A stretch of 64,000 bases of DNA from Hysterangium stoloniferum (Eukaryota > Basidiomycota > Agaricomycetes > Hysterangiales > Hysterangiaceae), in contig WHVD01000217.1 in assembly GCA_015178975.1 (NCBI GenBank), positions 50,679-114,678 of the forward strand, given 5' to 3'. Made by a program: the position numbers and the translations under genes. How positions within the stretch are numbered: position 1 is the stretch's first letter; every line of letters begins with the position of its first letter. The notes below the pieces were generated by a model that was given only the letters and a program-made list of their open reading frames with translations, was not told the origin of the DNA and did no database searches. This document shows positions 10,801 to 22,374 of the stretch, in pieces.

Positions 10801-11798
10801 CAACCATTTCATCATATTATATTTCTTAGATTTTTCTCTGATTTTCTACTATTTTCTAACTAAAGTATTCTTTGTTTATATTTGTTTGTGTTAGTTTGAA
10901 GAATCTATGTACACCTGTGGGTACATAGACTCTTATAGGTGCATATATACCATAGTCTCGTGTACACTAGTGGGTGTAACTTGGAACTCAGACACTTTTA
11001 CCCCATAACCAGGACTTGCCCAAGACTCCCCTTTGAAGTGTCCTGCAAGCTGTGATTGGGGTATCATCTCAGTCATCTCAAAATGGCCACAAGTTAAGAC
11101 TCCACACATCACTCTTAGCTTCATACTTTGCAGTCAAAGCCCAAATCTTATTACTTGAATGTGCTCATCACAACCAGTATCTCCTTACACACTTCTATTC
11201 CTTCTATGAACCATTCTTATCTTTGTCCCACTTCATTGGACCTATTCCATTCAGGATTGTACTGTAAAGGTCAATCCTATTTCTGTCTTAGTTGCCTCCA
11301 GTTCCCTCACAGTTACTTACAGTGACCAATCCCTTTTACACCTGCATTGTACTTTGATAGTCAATACAGCAATATTGTACCTAGAGGGTTGATATTCTTC
11401 ATATATCAAATGAGTAGAATTTCTACAACTCTTCACAGTGGTGATCTGGGCTGGACTGTTTTTTTCTTAGGAAGAAAATGTCTACTACTTAGTATTTACC
11501 TCTACTCACCTACAATGACTATGGGCAAGGAACAGACTGCAAAACCTTAAAACTATGCCAAGCAACTCTCTTCTATGTATGACAAAGAACCACTGGCTTT
11601 GAACCATCCAACAGAGGAAATCTTTGTTGACCTCCCAAAAGCCAGCTTCCATCTCAGATTGAAGTTAAACCATCAACTAACACTTCTCCTGGTCCACCAG
11701 AATGACACTCACCATTACAATGGTTGAGCAACTCTGGAGTTAGCACACCATTCACCCAGTACAACCCTGCTATCTTGGAATTCCCACCATGTGTTACA
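10801..11798. other. No recognised gene
   Basis: Roughly 1 kb of noncoding, pyrimidine-rich plus strand. Open frames of 60-70 residues overlap in several frames but have no recognisable motif. It may include more of the decayed copia element near 10800. Confidence 0.4.
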
Positions 11799-12511
11799 AC
11801 TGTGTCGCAACCCGACGGTCCCCAAGGTTATTGCCACCTATCGACATTTCAAGTTATCATTCAAGTCATCGCATCAGAAACCGTCGGTCTCCCGATGCTG
11901 ACATATGCTTTCATGGCGATCAAACTCTGTTTATGCCCCCGTCAAAATATACTTGTACTATCTGGTTATACTCTGATACGTCCCCTTTTTATTATGATGA
12001 TCCGTTCTACTCTATGTTTCACAGATGTCTATATATACTTGTAACCCTCAGACTATTTCCTTTTCTTGTAATCCTGCTCTCGGTTATTTCATGGCCTCTG
12101 AACTAATCGTAACCTTCCCGTTCCTAGTCAAGCTTATTTGTCAATAATGTTTTCCGCTCTTCTCCTAGTTAGTATTTTCTAGACACCAAATATTTGTATA
12201 TGAACCTGTTGTAGTTGTAGTTACTAGGCAATCAGAATATTGTCTCAGAATACCCTCATACATCTCTAGAACCCTCATACTAAGTATTCCACCCTCCGTC
12301 TTCATGTGCGCTTGCCCACTCTCAGTCCCCGATCCCTGGGCCCAACACTCGACTTATCCTTCGGTCCCGATCAGTAACTCACTGAGAGGTACTCGTCAGG
12401 ACTAGTCTTCACCTGTCTGAAATTTAAGGACACCTGATGGATATTTGTGAGGGTGCAGCACATAAGCTGAAGCCAAGTCCTTCCGATCGGTCCCTGTCAG
12501 CCTACCAACAT
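11799..12511 (+). mobile_element. Gypsy-type LTR, diverged
   Basis: Ends TGTCGCAACC and CCTACCAACA. The 3' third contains GAGGGTGCAGC..ATAAGCTGAAGCCAAGTCC, which is shared with the gypsy LTRs at 13.2, 15.2, 58.9 and 60.6 kb, so it is a relative of that family in the plus orientation. No 5-bp duplication is found (ACAAC or ACTG against TTAAT), so the boundaries are approximate. No polymerase domain follows. Confidence 0.55.
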
Positions 12512-13227
12512 TAATCAGTTTTCAGTTCTTAACGCCATGCCAGGTAATGCTTCAGCACATGCATCAGGGACAATTGGTTTATGATAAACCCATTAATGAT
12601 AGATGGGATATGTACTGCTTATCCTGAATCATTAAGGAAGAAGTTATGACCATTGCACAAGACTACATGGTGAGATATCCAACCATGCCCACACCAATAG
12701 TGGCTGGGTTGGGTAGGGATCATGGTATTCAATCAGGAACCTGGATGACCTCACTAAATCAATCCCTAAATGGTCCAAGGAGCTTATGATCCTTCTGGAA
12801 AAGGAAGAAGAGTGATTAAAAGAGACTTGTTCATTTAACTAGTTGATTTGTTGAGTGTATATGATGACATGCTGCAGATCTTGCACATGTTGATTGGAGA
12901 ATTGTACTGTTTCCAAAGTTCATTATTGCTACCTGTATATCTGAACATCAGAGTGTTCCCTCTTATGAAAAGTTGCCCAACATACCCTTTGCATATTTCA
13001 GCCTAAGGTCCAGACTCATGTGCAACCAAGAGAAATGTGAAAAGATGATGATGGAATTACTCCATGCCTACAACAAGATGACATAGGGACATTCATCTCT
13101 GGCCTCAACAACTGAGTCTTTTTTTCAAGGGCTCAGAGGGTCCTCTGATACCTGTTCTCTCCACTCACTTAATCACCTGTTAATCTTGGAGAACTTTCTG
13201 CTGGATATGAGAATCAAAGTGACAGAA
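12512..13227. other. No recognised gene; possible gypsy internal remnant
   Basis: Lies between two LTRs of related type in the same orientation. The plus strand has broken frames with no clear gag or pol motif. I cannot tell whether this is the internal part of an element or unrelated DNA. Confidence 0.35.
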
Positions 13228-14035
13228 TGTTACGACCGGAATTCCTGCCAGACTCTGGGCACTAACTTATATGCACCCACACCCTACACACACCAATTAT
13301 CAGTTTACCAGAATACCCACTGGACTCTGTACGTCAGACCTGTCCATGCTCAACCTTCATTACTTCATGTATCAGTCACTGGAATACCTGCCAGACTCTG
13401 TCCCTGTCTATCTCTGACCCTGGCCCATGCACCAGTCACCAGACCCCACTTGGAAAACCCGACAGCTCTCTAACTGAGCCCCATTCCCATTATGGTTAAA
13501 TGACCTGCCATGATTCAGACTTCGCTCCCGCCCCATTCCCATTATGGTTTTACGACCTGTCATGATTCAGACTCCACTCCATTCCATCCCATTCCTAACA
13601 CCATGTTTGGTGTTTATTTATCTTGTTTTATGTTTGCAAGTTTAGTTTCATTATTACTGGATTTGGTATGTTATTCATTCCACAGTCTATATAGTCTGGC
13701 AGATGTTGTACATACAATCCAGTCAGAAAATCAGCTTAGATTCTCCCCAGTAATCTTAGTATATTTTCCGCTCTATTCTCCTCTTTGAAACACACCACTT
13801 TTACTCATTGGAGCCCATGGGCTCTGACCCATCTATCACTCAACCTCCAACTTATCTATCTTGACTCCCCGACCTATCGACCCACGAACTCCACCTGGAC
13901 TCCCCGGGATTCCCATCTGCCTGTTTGAAATTGGACAAGATGATCTCACGAGGGCACAGCCTATAAGCTGAAGCCAAGTCCTACTAGTTTTCCTGTGGGT
14001 TTCTCCAGAAACCCTCCATGTACACAAACTTAACA
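13228..14035 (+). mobile_element. Gypsy LTR (family G1), plus orientation
   Basis: 808 bp from TGTTACGACC to CTTAACA. It is a full-length relative, in reverse orientation, of the copies at 15199-16022 and 60550-61367. It contains the G1 landmarks GTCTATATAGTCTGG, GGAGCCCATGGGCTC and CTATAAGCTGAAGCC. A degraded gypsy reverse transcriptase on the same strand follows from about 14090, so this is probably the 5' LTR of an element with a large internal deletion. No matching target duplication is seen (CAGAA against GTACA). Confidence 0.75.
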
Positions 14036-14089
14036 GTACATACTGTAACTAGACCCCAGTTTCAATCTGTTTGGATTTCCACTAAACAC

Positions 14090-14816
14090 AAGTGCTATAT
14101 TCTTATGTCATTAGAACCTCTCTTCCTGACAAATGGAAAATGGTGTTCTGAACATGCTATGTTTCTTTTGAATGGTTGGTTATGCTGTTTGGACTCACCA
14201 ATGCTCCAGCAGCCTTCCAACACTTTATGAATGATATACTTGGTGACCTACTTGATGTTTGTGTTATCATATACCTCAACAACATTATCATTTATTCAGA
14301 AGACCTAATGCTACATGATGACCATGTTCATTAATTGTTTTGGAGGGGCTGAAAGCACAGACTCTTTGCCCATGGCGCTCTATTGATGTTGATTATATTG
14401 AATATCTAGGTTACATAATGGGACCTGATGGACTTACAATGGATGGAGACAAAATCTAGACTATCTATGAATGGTCAGAACCCCACAAAGCAAAAGAAAT
14501 TCAGTCTTTCCTTGGTTTCACCGACTTCTACTGCCATTTCATTTACAACTATTCAGACATCACACATAAGGAGGCCCCATGGAATTTCACAACTCAATGC
14601 AGGACAGCATTTCAACAACTCAAAGACACTTTTGTATCAGCACCCAACCTTCCACACTGGCACCCAGACCACCTGATAATTGTTGAAACCAATGCATCTG
14701 ACTATGCCATACATAGCTGCAATGCTTTCCATTATTACACTTGATAGAGAAACTCACCCAGTTGCCTTCCTTTACAGAACCTTAACCTCTACAGAACTCA
14801 ATTATGATGTCCATGA
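14090..14816 (+). pseudogene. Ty3/gypsy reverse transcriptase to RNase H fragment
   Basis: Translated pieces show [16 protein letters not shown], then [11 protein letters not shown] where YLDDIIIYS is usual, then the YLGYIMGPDG-like hinge and an FLGF..FYCHFI connection region, ending with an ELNYDVHD RNase H motif at about 14812. Many stops and shifts are present. The same reading direction resumes at about 17862 with YHKNLEYF, the next RNase H motif, so LTRs of family A were inserted into this pol. The catalytic DD is degraded to NN. Confidence 0.85.
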
Positions 14817-16338
14817 TCTAAGTCAATAAGGAGGCTGATGATAGAGATTGTACTAGTCAGGAGGTCCAACTCTATAAATGTAGTGGAGCTTGGCTTCAAT
14901 GTATGTGTTGTGCCCTCATATGAACTGTTAGGGTGCTCCAGTATTTCAAGCAGAGTGGATAGTATGATATAAAATGAAGATCAACACTTAGCTTAGTTGA
15001 CTGGGAGGCTAAATTACTAAGAGTCATGAGGTAAGAGGTCATGGCTTGCCAATGATGCCTTAGAGGGTATTAGGGAGGGAGGGAGTAGACTGAAGACTAA
15101 ATGGGGGTAATCTAAGTTGATATTAGAACTGAAGAAACTGTAGCATACATGAAGGAGCTTTATGTAAACTACAGTAAGACAGATGATCTGATGGCTGATG
15201 TTAGGGTACGTACACAGCGGGTTTCTGGAGAAACCCGCGGAATATCCGGTAGGACTTGGCTTCAGCTTATAGGCTGTGCCCTCGCGAGATCATGTTGTCC
15301 AATTTCAGACAGGCGGACGGGAATCTCGGGGAGTCCGGGCAGGGTTCATGGGTCAAGGCGTCATAGGTCAGAGGTTGTGGGTCGAGAGGTCGGGAGCCGA
15401 GATAAATAAGAGAGATAGATGCGTTGGAGCCCATGGGCTCCGACTAGGGTGAGCGGTGTAATTCAAGTAGGAGTTTAGAGCAGAAAATGTATTAGATTAC
15501 TGGGGGGAATCTAAGCCAATTTTCTGACTGGATTGTATGTACAACATCTGTCAGACTATATAGACCATGGAATGAATGACATACCAAATCCAGTAATAAT
15601 GAAACGAAACTAGCAAAACATAAAACGGGAATAGTAAACACCAAATTTGGTGTTAGGAATGGGATGGAATGGAGCGGAGTCCGAATTGTGACAAATCATA
15701 AACCATAACAGGAAACGGAGTGGGAGCGGAGTCTGAATCATGACAGGTCATTTGACTAAAACAGGAATGGGGCTCTGTTAGAGGGATGACGGGTTTTTGG
15801 AGCGGGGTCCAGTGACTGATGCGTGGGATGAGGTCAGACATAGACAGGGATGGAGTCTGGTGAATATTCTGGTGACTGATACACAATGTGACGAAGTTGA
15901 ACGTAGACAAGTCTGATGTATGGAGTCTGGTGGGAGTTTGAGTAAACTGACAATTGGTGCGTATAGGGTGTGGGTGCATATAAGTTAGTGCCTGGAGTCT
16001 GGCAGGAATTCTCGTCGTAACAGCTGATCAGAGAAGTGAGAGTGATGATGGGTCAAAAAGGAAGTAGGGAAAAGAATTGGAATCTAAGTCAGACTAAATA
16101 CAATATAACACAGTATTCTGAAAAGGTGAGGTGGAAAATGGGATGTATACATGGATTGGTGATGGGGGAGCAAATGGAATGGAGATAGGATGGAAGGCTA
16201 AGGTACTAAGATACAAAGAAACAAGTGTTGGGGGCACCACAGGCCATGCTACTGTGAGTGGGGGTACTGATAGTGGGACACTGGAGGGTTACAAGGTTAA
16301 AACAGCTTGTGGGGGTCCAAAATGAAAGGATCCTGACA
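14817..16338 (+). mobile_element. LTR family A copy, split by a G1 solo LTR
   Basis: The family A sequence runs from about 14817 to 15198 and resumes at 16023, ending GGATCCTGACA at 16338. Between these parts lies the 824-bp solo LTR. The upstream end is truncated within a stretch similar to CTAAGTCAATAAGG. It sits inside the gypsy RNase H coding region. Without the insert it is about 700 bp, like the copy at 20816-21548. Confidence 0.75.
15199..16022 (-). mobile_element. Gypsy G1 solo LTR with GCTGA target duplication
   Basis: 824 bp from TGTTAGGG to CGTAACA, bounded by GCTGA at 15194-15198 and 16023-16027. It carries the same landmarks as the G1 LTR at 60550-61367, in the same orientation, and that copy's polypurine tract shows that this reading is the reverse of the element. 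The target is an LTR of family A, which places this insertion later than that LTR. Confidence 0.9.
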
Positions 16339-16386
16339 CTGGTGTCATTACCTCAAGGGTTCAGGGACCCTGATTGACATTGTTAC

Positions 16387-17861
16387 TGTTAATATCTAAG
16401 CAAGGGGGGCAAAAGGGGATGATTTTGGAGGTCCAAAAAAGGTGAATTGTACTAATTGGGAGGTCTGATTCTATAAGGCAAAGTGGAGCTTGGCTTCAAT
16501 GTATGTGTTGCATGCTCACATGAACTGTCAGGGTGCTCTGGTATTTCAAACAGAGCAGAGTACAATACAGACTAAAGATGGCACTTAACTCAATTGACCA
16601 GAGGGCTGAAAATACTAAGGGTCATAGAGTAAAGAGTATTAAGAGAAATGTAAAGAGAACTTAAACAAGAGGATGTAATCTAGGTCAAGTTTCAAACTAG
16701 AGAACTGTAGCATACATGAGAAAGACTTTATATGTACTACAGTGAGATGGATTATTGGAGGTCTGATTAGAGAAGTGAGGGGTGTCATGAGGGTTCAAAA
16801 GAAGTATGGAAAGGAACAAGGAACAAACTAGAACTAACTGTGATGTAATAATAGTATTCTAAAAGGTATGAGGTGGTAAATAATGTTTACATATTGAACA
16901 GATGAAGGGAGAGGAGAGCATCAGAACAGAGACAGAACGGAATGCCTAAAGTGGTATTCTACAATGAAACAGGTTTCAGGATGCCAAGGTGGTGGTACCA
17001 TGTTCTGGGGCTCCAATGTCAGGGTGGCGGAGGGTTACAAGGGTACAAACTTGTTGCAGGGGCTGAAAGACAGGGATGGGTCCTGAGGTGGTGGCTCCAG
17101 ATCCTGAAGCACTGATGTCAGGGTCCCAGAAAGGTTATCAAGGTAAGACCAAGGGAGGATATCTGAAAACTATTAAGTATACCAACTTCTAATATACTCT
17201 AAAGGTCATTTAAACATCTGGGATGTGATTCAAACATAATTTGGTTTTTAAAACTTTTTGAAAGTTTTAAACTCTCTCATACATTACAAACTAAAAAATC
17301 TTTCCAGAGATGAGTAGACAATTAAAAAAATGAGTAGTTTGAAACACTAATACTTTTAAAAAATAGATACCTTTAGATAGTCCATTCCATGCATATGTAT
17401 ATCAATGGCACCTCTAAATACATATGTATTACTTCAGAATGGATCTGTCAATCTGAACAGATTTCTACTTGATTCAACATACCCAGAATATAGGGTTTTA
17501 CTTAATACAAAACAGCTGTGGTATGAAAAATTTCCAATAATATTTTACATATTTCACATGGAAATAACTACATTACAACTTTTAAAAAACACAGTACTAA
17601 TAAAAGTATTAGTAGGCATCTGTAAAAGGAAGGAAATTATATACAATGGAATTTGTTAAATAAATATGGGTTGTATAAGATGTAATATGGAGAACTATTT
17701 CTGATGGTTGTTTTTTGATGATATAATTGTTTCAGAATAGATATCACTATTTAAAGATAGAGTTTTGTAAAAATAAGACTTTTATCAGTAAATATTTGAG
17801 ATTATAGTAATTATAAACACCCTCCAAGGTGTGGGGGCCTGAAAGGGTGAGGATCTTAACA
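16387..17861 (+). mobile_element. LTR family A copy with AT-rich insertion
   Basis: Starts TGTTAATATCTAAGC and ends GTGTGGGGGCCT..GGATCTTAACA at 17861, which is the family A 3' end. About 17140-17815 is AT-rich sequence absent from other copies and may be a later insertion; the open frame of 84 residues at 17405-17659 in it has no recognisable motif. Only about 48 bp separate this copy from the preceding family A copy, so the two could be the LTRs of one element that lost its inside. Confidence 0.65.
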
Positions 17862-19288
17862 GTTACTTACCACAAGAATTTAGAATACTTTGCTATTACT
17901 AAGCTTCTTACTCAACAGCAAGCTGATGGTCAGAATACCTCTCCCAATTCAACCTCATCATTCATTTTTGGTGTGGCTGCCTGGGTGGCAAACCAGATGC
18001 CATCACTATATGTATGCTGGGACATCCACCTTAAAGAGGGGACCAATGACTATGGAGGATAACCAACAACTTTAAAAGTTATTTATCCACTCAAGTATAT
18101 ATATTTATATTGTTTGCAGTAGAATTAATATTTAATCAAATTCAGTCTATCAGGTGATACTCTGGAGAATAAGGAAGTATTAATATTTATCTTGTATCTG
18201 ATAAAGGTTAGTTAAAACAAACATATATAGATTATCCTTTTGGGAATAAATTCTACAACATGGATTGGTTGGCCAGATAGTACTGGTTAACTTTCTAAAC
18301 CAAATAAATTTAAATTATATGAACTATATTTGAAAGTTTGCATAATATACAAGAGAATACATCTTATCCCAAAGATTAAGTTATAACCCAAATAATTTTA
18401 TTTAACTACATATAATGTTTGTGGATATTTTAAAAGTCACAGAGATACTCATCCCAAAGATTAAGTCATAACCCAGATAATCTTGTTTAACTATGACATT
18501 TGTGCATATTTTAAAAGTCACAGAGATACTAGAAAATGCATTTTATCCCAAAGATTAGGTAACAACCGATAATCTTGTATAACCATGACATTTGTGCATA
18601 TTTTAAAAGAGCATACAAGTCTTAAATATGAAATTTTGGGGTAATGAAATATAAACCCCTAAAATGTGTAGTCATAGCCAAAGGAAATAGCCTCACTTAA
18701 AAATATGAGGACCTTTCCATAAAATTTTGTATATTCAATGAATTGTGACTATCCTCCTATGCAACAGTAAACCTGCATAATCTGAAGCCTATCTTCACCT
18801 CTGATCAAATCATGGCATCCCTTTGTGCTACCTCTATACTCTTACCCATACTTTGCAGCACCACCATTATGGATGTTACCAAACTCCACCAAGACATCCT
18901 TTTGGACCTCCCAAATGACCTGATTACAAGTGGCCCTCTCAACAACCCTAATGATCCATTGCCCCCCTGATGGATGTGAGACTTGAGTGGTTTTATCCAC
19001 TTTGATCACAGAATCTATGTCCATGACTGTGGAACACTTTGTTTATGCATCACCTCAGCATGATCATGACCACCTAATCACTGGCCACTATGGATCCAAG
19101 AAAACCCCTAGTATTATCCATTGAGAATACACCTGGGCAGCCCTCCACACACTTATAAACAGCTATTACAAGTCTTGCACCACCTGTACGAGATCCAAAG
19201 CACAGAGACACAAACCCTATGGTCAATCTTTGCAACTCTCTGTCCTGGAGCTCCTGTGGAACTCAATTTCCATGTATTTGATTGAGCA
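17862..19288 (+). pseudogene. Ty3/gypsy RNase H to integrase fragment
   Basis: Begins TYHKNLEYFAITKLLTQQQA, the RNase H block, then reads through a degraded KEGTNDYG linker to about 18065. After roughly 690 bp of AT-rich sequence the same strand gives LHQDILLDLPNDL, an H2C2 integrase zinc region (GHYGSKKT, then SYYKSCTTC) and the start of the core near 19270. It is the continuation of the pol piece at 14090-14816. It stops at the family A LTR starting near 19290. Confidence 0.8.
18366..18617 (+). repeat. Tandem repeat, about 3 units of 72-95 bp
   Basis: Three successive units begin ATCCCAAAGATTA and continue with AACC..GATAATCTTG and GTGCATATTTTAAAAG. Units start near 18366, 18451 and 18546. 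They lie inside the AT-rich block that separates the gypsy RNase H and integrase pieces. No coding function. Confidence 0.7.
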
Positions 19289-19289
19289 A

Positions 19290-20160
19290 CCTTGGTAAGA
19301 TCTAAGCTAAAGGGGAAAGGAATGCTCTAAGTTTGGGGTCTGTTGATTGGAAATGAACTAATCAGGGGGCCAATGATAGAGATTGTACTAGGCAGGAGGT
19401 CTGACTCTATAAACATAGTGGAGCTTGGCTTCAACTTATGTGTTGTGCCCTTGTATGAACTGTTCAGGTGCTCCAGTATTTCAAACAGAGTGGATAGTAT
19501 GATAGAGACAAAGTTCAACACTTAGCTCAATCAACCAGGCCAAAATACTAAGAGTTATATATATATATATAAGAGTTCACAGCTTGCCAAGAACATCTTC
19601 AGGAGTATTGAGAAGAGGAGAATGAGACTTAAAACTAGTAGAGGGTAATCTAAGTCGATTTTTGAACTAAAGTATTGTAGCATACATGAGGAAGATTATA
19701 TACTATAATGAAACAGATGACCAGAGAGTCAACCTGAAATGGATCATCAGAAGTCAATAACAAGGTGGGGAGACTAAATGTAATATACTAAACTGTTAGA
19801 ACTTATTGTGTTGCAAGTCATTCTATGCTCTTTGTTTTTAATGTAGTTTATTTGATGCTCAGCTAAGTAATACTTTACAGTAGCTTAGTCATCAGTTGTA
19901 TTTGAGTAGGGACTTTGTCAACCCATCACCCACATGCAAACCTGTCATATATTTCTACATAAACAATATTAAAAGGTTCTGAGGTGGCAAGTGAGATGTG
20001 TAGGTGGAGATTGTGATGGGAGAGCACATGGGACACAGATGGAATGGAAGGATAGAAGGATGACACGAGTGAGTGAGTGATGTGAGAAGTTGTGTTGCCT
20101 ATAATTGTAAGACTCAACCATTGATCACTCCTCCTCCATCTCACACAATCTTGCCAGTTC
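19290..20160 (+). mobile_element. LTR family A copy, interrupted
   Basis: Family A landmarks are present from GGTAAGATCTAAGC (19290) through GTGGAGCTTGGCTTC (19423) and GTAGCATACATGAGG (19677). The match resumes after 19965 with AAAAGGTTCTGAGGTGG and fades near 20160. The block 19794-19965 is not part of family A. Pyrimidine-rich sequence with short C runs follows to about 20380, with no gene. Confidence 0.65.
19794..19965 (+). mobile_element. Short LTR-like insertion with degenerate tRNA-like part
   Basis: 172 bp absent from other family A copies, running TGTTAGAAC to TAAACA. About 70 bp of it (19857-19925) matches 35683-35755. That shared part has an A-box-like TAGCTTAGTC and a degraded B-box-like TTTGTCAACCC. 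No target duplication is found, so the boundaries and the LTR call are tentative. Confidence 0.35.
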
Positions 20161-20579
20161 ATCCTCCTGATGGCAGTTGATCTTTTGACACCCCCACTTT
20201 CACCTTGAAACCCCCCCCCTCCCCTTGCAGCTGGGGAAGGGGGAGGTCATACAACAATGATACCCCACTCCCAACACACTGCACCAGCACTCCCTTCTCC
20301 ACATGGAAATGGGATCACCACTGTTGGCACTGGCACTTGCCATCTAACCTCACCCCCTTCTTCCCTCTGCTATTTTAACTATTTCCTGATTTGATTGTCC
20401 TTTCCAAGAATTTCGTGGCTAGGAAATGGGATAGAACAGAATGGTCACAAATAGAACAATTTAACAATGTTGCTTGACTAAATTCATGGGAATTGGATTG
20501 GATTTAATTAGAATTTACTGGAATTGGGTTGGATTTACTGAATTTGATTGACTTTAATAACTTACTAATTTAGTCGTAT
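20161..20579. other. No recognised gene
   Basis: Contains a run of C near 20210 and short GC-rich stretches, then AATTGG/ATTGGATT-type low-complexity sequence from about 20485. I see no protein signal. Confidence 0.4.
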
Positions 20580-20815
20580 TGAATTGAATTGACTGTCAAA
20601 GGTTGTCAAAAGAATCACCAGTTGGAGGAGAAAAGGAGTGCTGCTCATAAAAGGAATGAAGGTCAGGAAGGGAGTGATAATAAGAGAAAGACACAATGAA
20701 ATAGAGTGGAACAGTTGGAATTTTTGGAAGTTGATTTGAATTTACTGCAATAATCCTAAATCTATTAGAATCTACTGAATTGATTGATATTGCTGGGTTT
20801 TATGTGGATGGTCCC
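20580..20815 (+). repeat. Repeat family C, copy 2, left part
   Basis: Matches 1060-1246 (AGAATCACCA..GAGAAAAGGAGTGCTGCTCA against the copy 1 equivalent). It stops at the GTCCC duplicate flanking the LTR at 20816 and continues at 21549. Confidence 0.6.
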
Positions 20816-21548
20816 TGTTAGGATCCCATCATTTTTGGATCCCCACAACTTGTTTCTTACTAGAAAACCCTCATTGTCTTGTTATCAGAGCCTCTGCCCA
20901 TATCATTACCCCTTGCAGCACCCCCAATACTTGTTTATAGTACACTCCTGCCCCACTCCATCTCCACTCCACCCATTCCTCCATTTCCATCTTCATGTAT
21001 ACTCTTATTTGCCACCTAGTATTGTTTCTTAGTACCATACATTAGTTTCTATCTCTCTCCACCTCATCATCACTTCCCTGTGATCCATCCTATAGTTCAC
21101 TTCTCTGATTGGCCTTCTGATCACCTGTCTAGATGTAGTATAAAGCTCCTTCCATGTATACTACAGCTCTTCAGTTTGAATCTCAACTTCCATAGATTAG
21201 CCTCTCTTAGTTTTTTCACTTTTTCCCTCACCACTATATCCCTAAAGAGTGGTCTTCAGCAAGCTGTGACCCTCTACTCCTCAACTCTTAGTAATTTGGC
21301 CCTCCAGTCAATTAAGCTAAATGTTGACTCTTGCTCATATCATACTATCTGCTCTGTTTGAAATACTGGAGCACCCTGACAGTTCATGCAAGGTGCAACA
21401 CATGAGTTGAAGCCAAGCTCCCCTAGGGTTATAGAGTCAGACCTCCCAACTAGTATGATCTCTATTGTCACCCCCCTGATTAACTTGTTTCCCATCATTG
21501 GCCTTCTGACTTAGAGCATTTCCCCTCTTCCCAGATTAGATCTTCACA
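20816..21548 (-). mobile_element. LTR family A solo LTR with near-perfect target duplication
   Basis: 733 bp. On the minus strand it begins TGTGAAGATCTAA and ends GGATCCTAACA. It is flanked by GTCCC (20811-20815) and GTCTC (21549-21553), one mismatch. The unoccupied site is visible in the other copy of the host repeat at about 1246-1250 (GTCTC), which makes this the best-defined family A copy. Confidence 0.85.
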
Positions 21549-21830
21549 GTCTCAGATTCATGGAATTGATTGGTAATTGACATTTTACACAGATAATCTC
21601 AGATTTATGCAATTGACAACCCTTTCCTCTTGATTTTATTGATATTTTTCTCAGATGGTCTTGGAATTTGTTTGAATTTAGTTTGTTTGATTTTTTAAAA
21701 TGTTATTTTGATTGATTTCATTTTATTTGATTTTGTGAAATGTTATTTTGATCCATTATATTTTCTTTGAATTATTTGCAGATTTTATTGGCATTTCCCT
21801 GAAATTTTTGTAGTCAGCTGGTGGGATCAA
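21549..21830 (+). repeat. Repeat family C, copy 2, right part
   Basis: Continues the match to copy 1 after the LTR: CAGATTCATGGAATTGATTGGTAATT, then TTTATTTGATTTT blocks. The match ends near 21820 in a CCCTGAAATTTTTGTAGTC block. Confidence 0.6.
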
Positions 21831-22166
21831 ACGGACGCCATTCCCCCGCTTGTAAATTAGCCATAGCACATGTAATTTAGGCGGACAGTGGATACGTGGT
21901 AAATATTATATAATATTATGTTTATTATCCTATCTCCTCTATATGCAAGTCGTACGGTAGGGTTGTGGGAGCTAAAAGGCGCTGAGCTTAACGCTGTGTT
22001 GGGCGCTATCACTGCCTTTCAAAACGTGTTATTCGTCACCACTTCCCACGACGGAAGCAATTTAAGCAGGGCAGCTGCAGATTTTGTCCAGTGCGGGAGC
22101 AATTTGGCCAGCATGGGAATATTGTTGCATCCAGTTCCCGGAAATTACAACAGGTTGCGTGAGACA
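21831..22166 (+). other. Spacer with a weak repeated frame
   Basis: An open frame of 101 residues (21918-22223) contains LLHPVPGNYN; a reverse frame at 1395-1688 contains FWHPVPGNYN in similar context. The two stretches are therefore diverged inverted copies of a repeat. I do not think this is a host gene: there is no start context or domain. Confidence 0.35.
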
Positions 22167-22374
22167 GATCGTGGCCCGCATGAACACGTCATGCCGATCG
22201 CCCGCGTGAACTCGTCATGCTGATCGCCCGCATGAGCACGTCATGCTGATCGCTTGTGTGCATGAGCACGTCACTGATCGCCTGTGTGCATGAGCACGTC
22301 ACTGATCGCCTGTGTGCATGAGCACGTCATGCTGATCGCCTATGTGTATGAACATACTGACCGCCTGTGTGTGC
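22167..22374 (+). repeat. Minisatellite, about 7.5 units of 25-30 bp
   Basis: Units follow the form GATCGCC-TGTGTGCATGAGC followed by ACGTCATGCT, with short (25-26 bp) and long (28-30 bp) versions. Starts lie at about 22167, 22196, 22222, 22248, 22276, 22304, 22334 and 22359. It abuts the left end of segmental duplication copy 2. Confidence 0.85.

Noticed and set aside
22167..22374. CRISPR-like array
   Set aside because: Head-to-tail units without unique spacers; it is a minisatellite in eukaryotic DNA.
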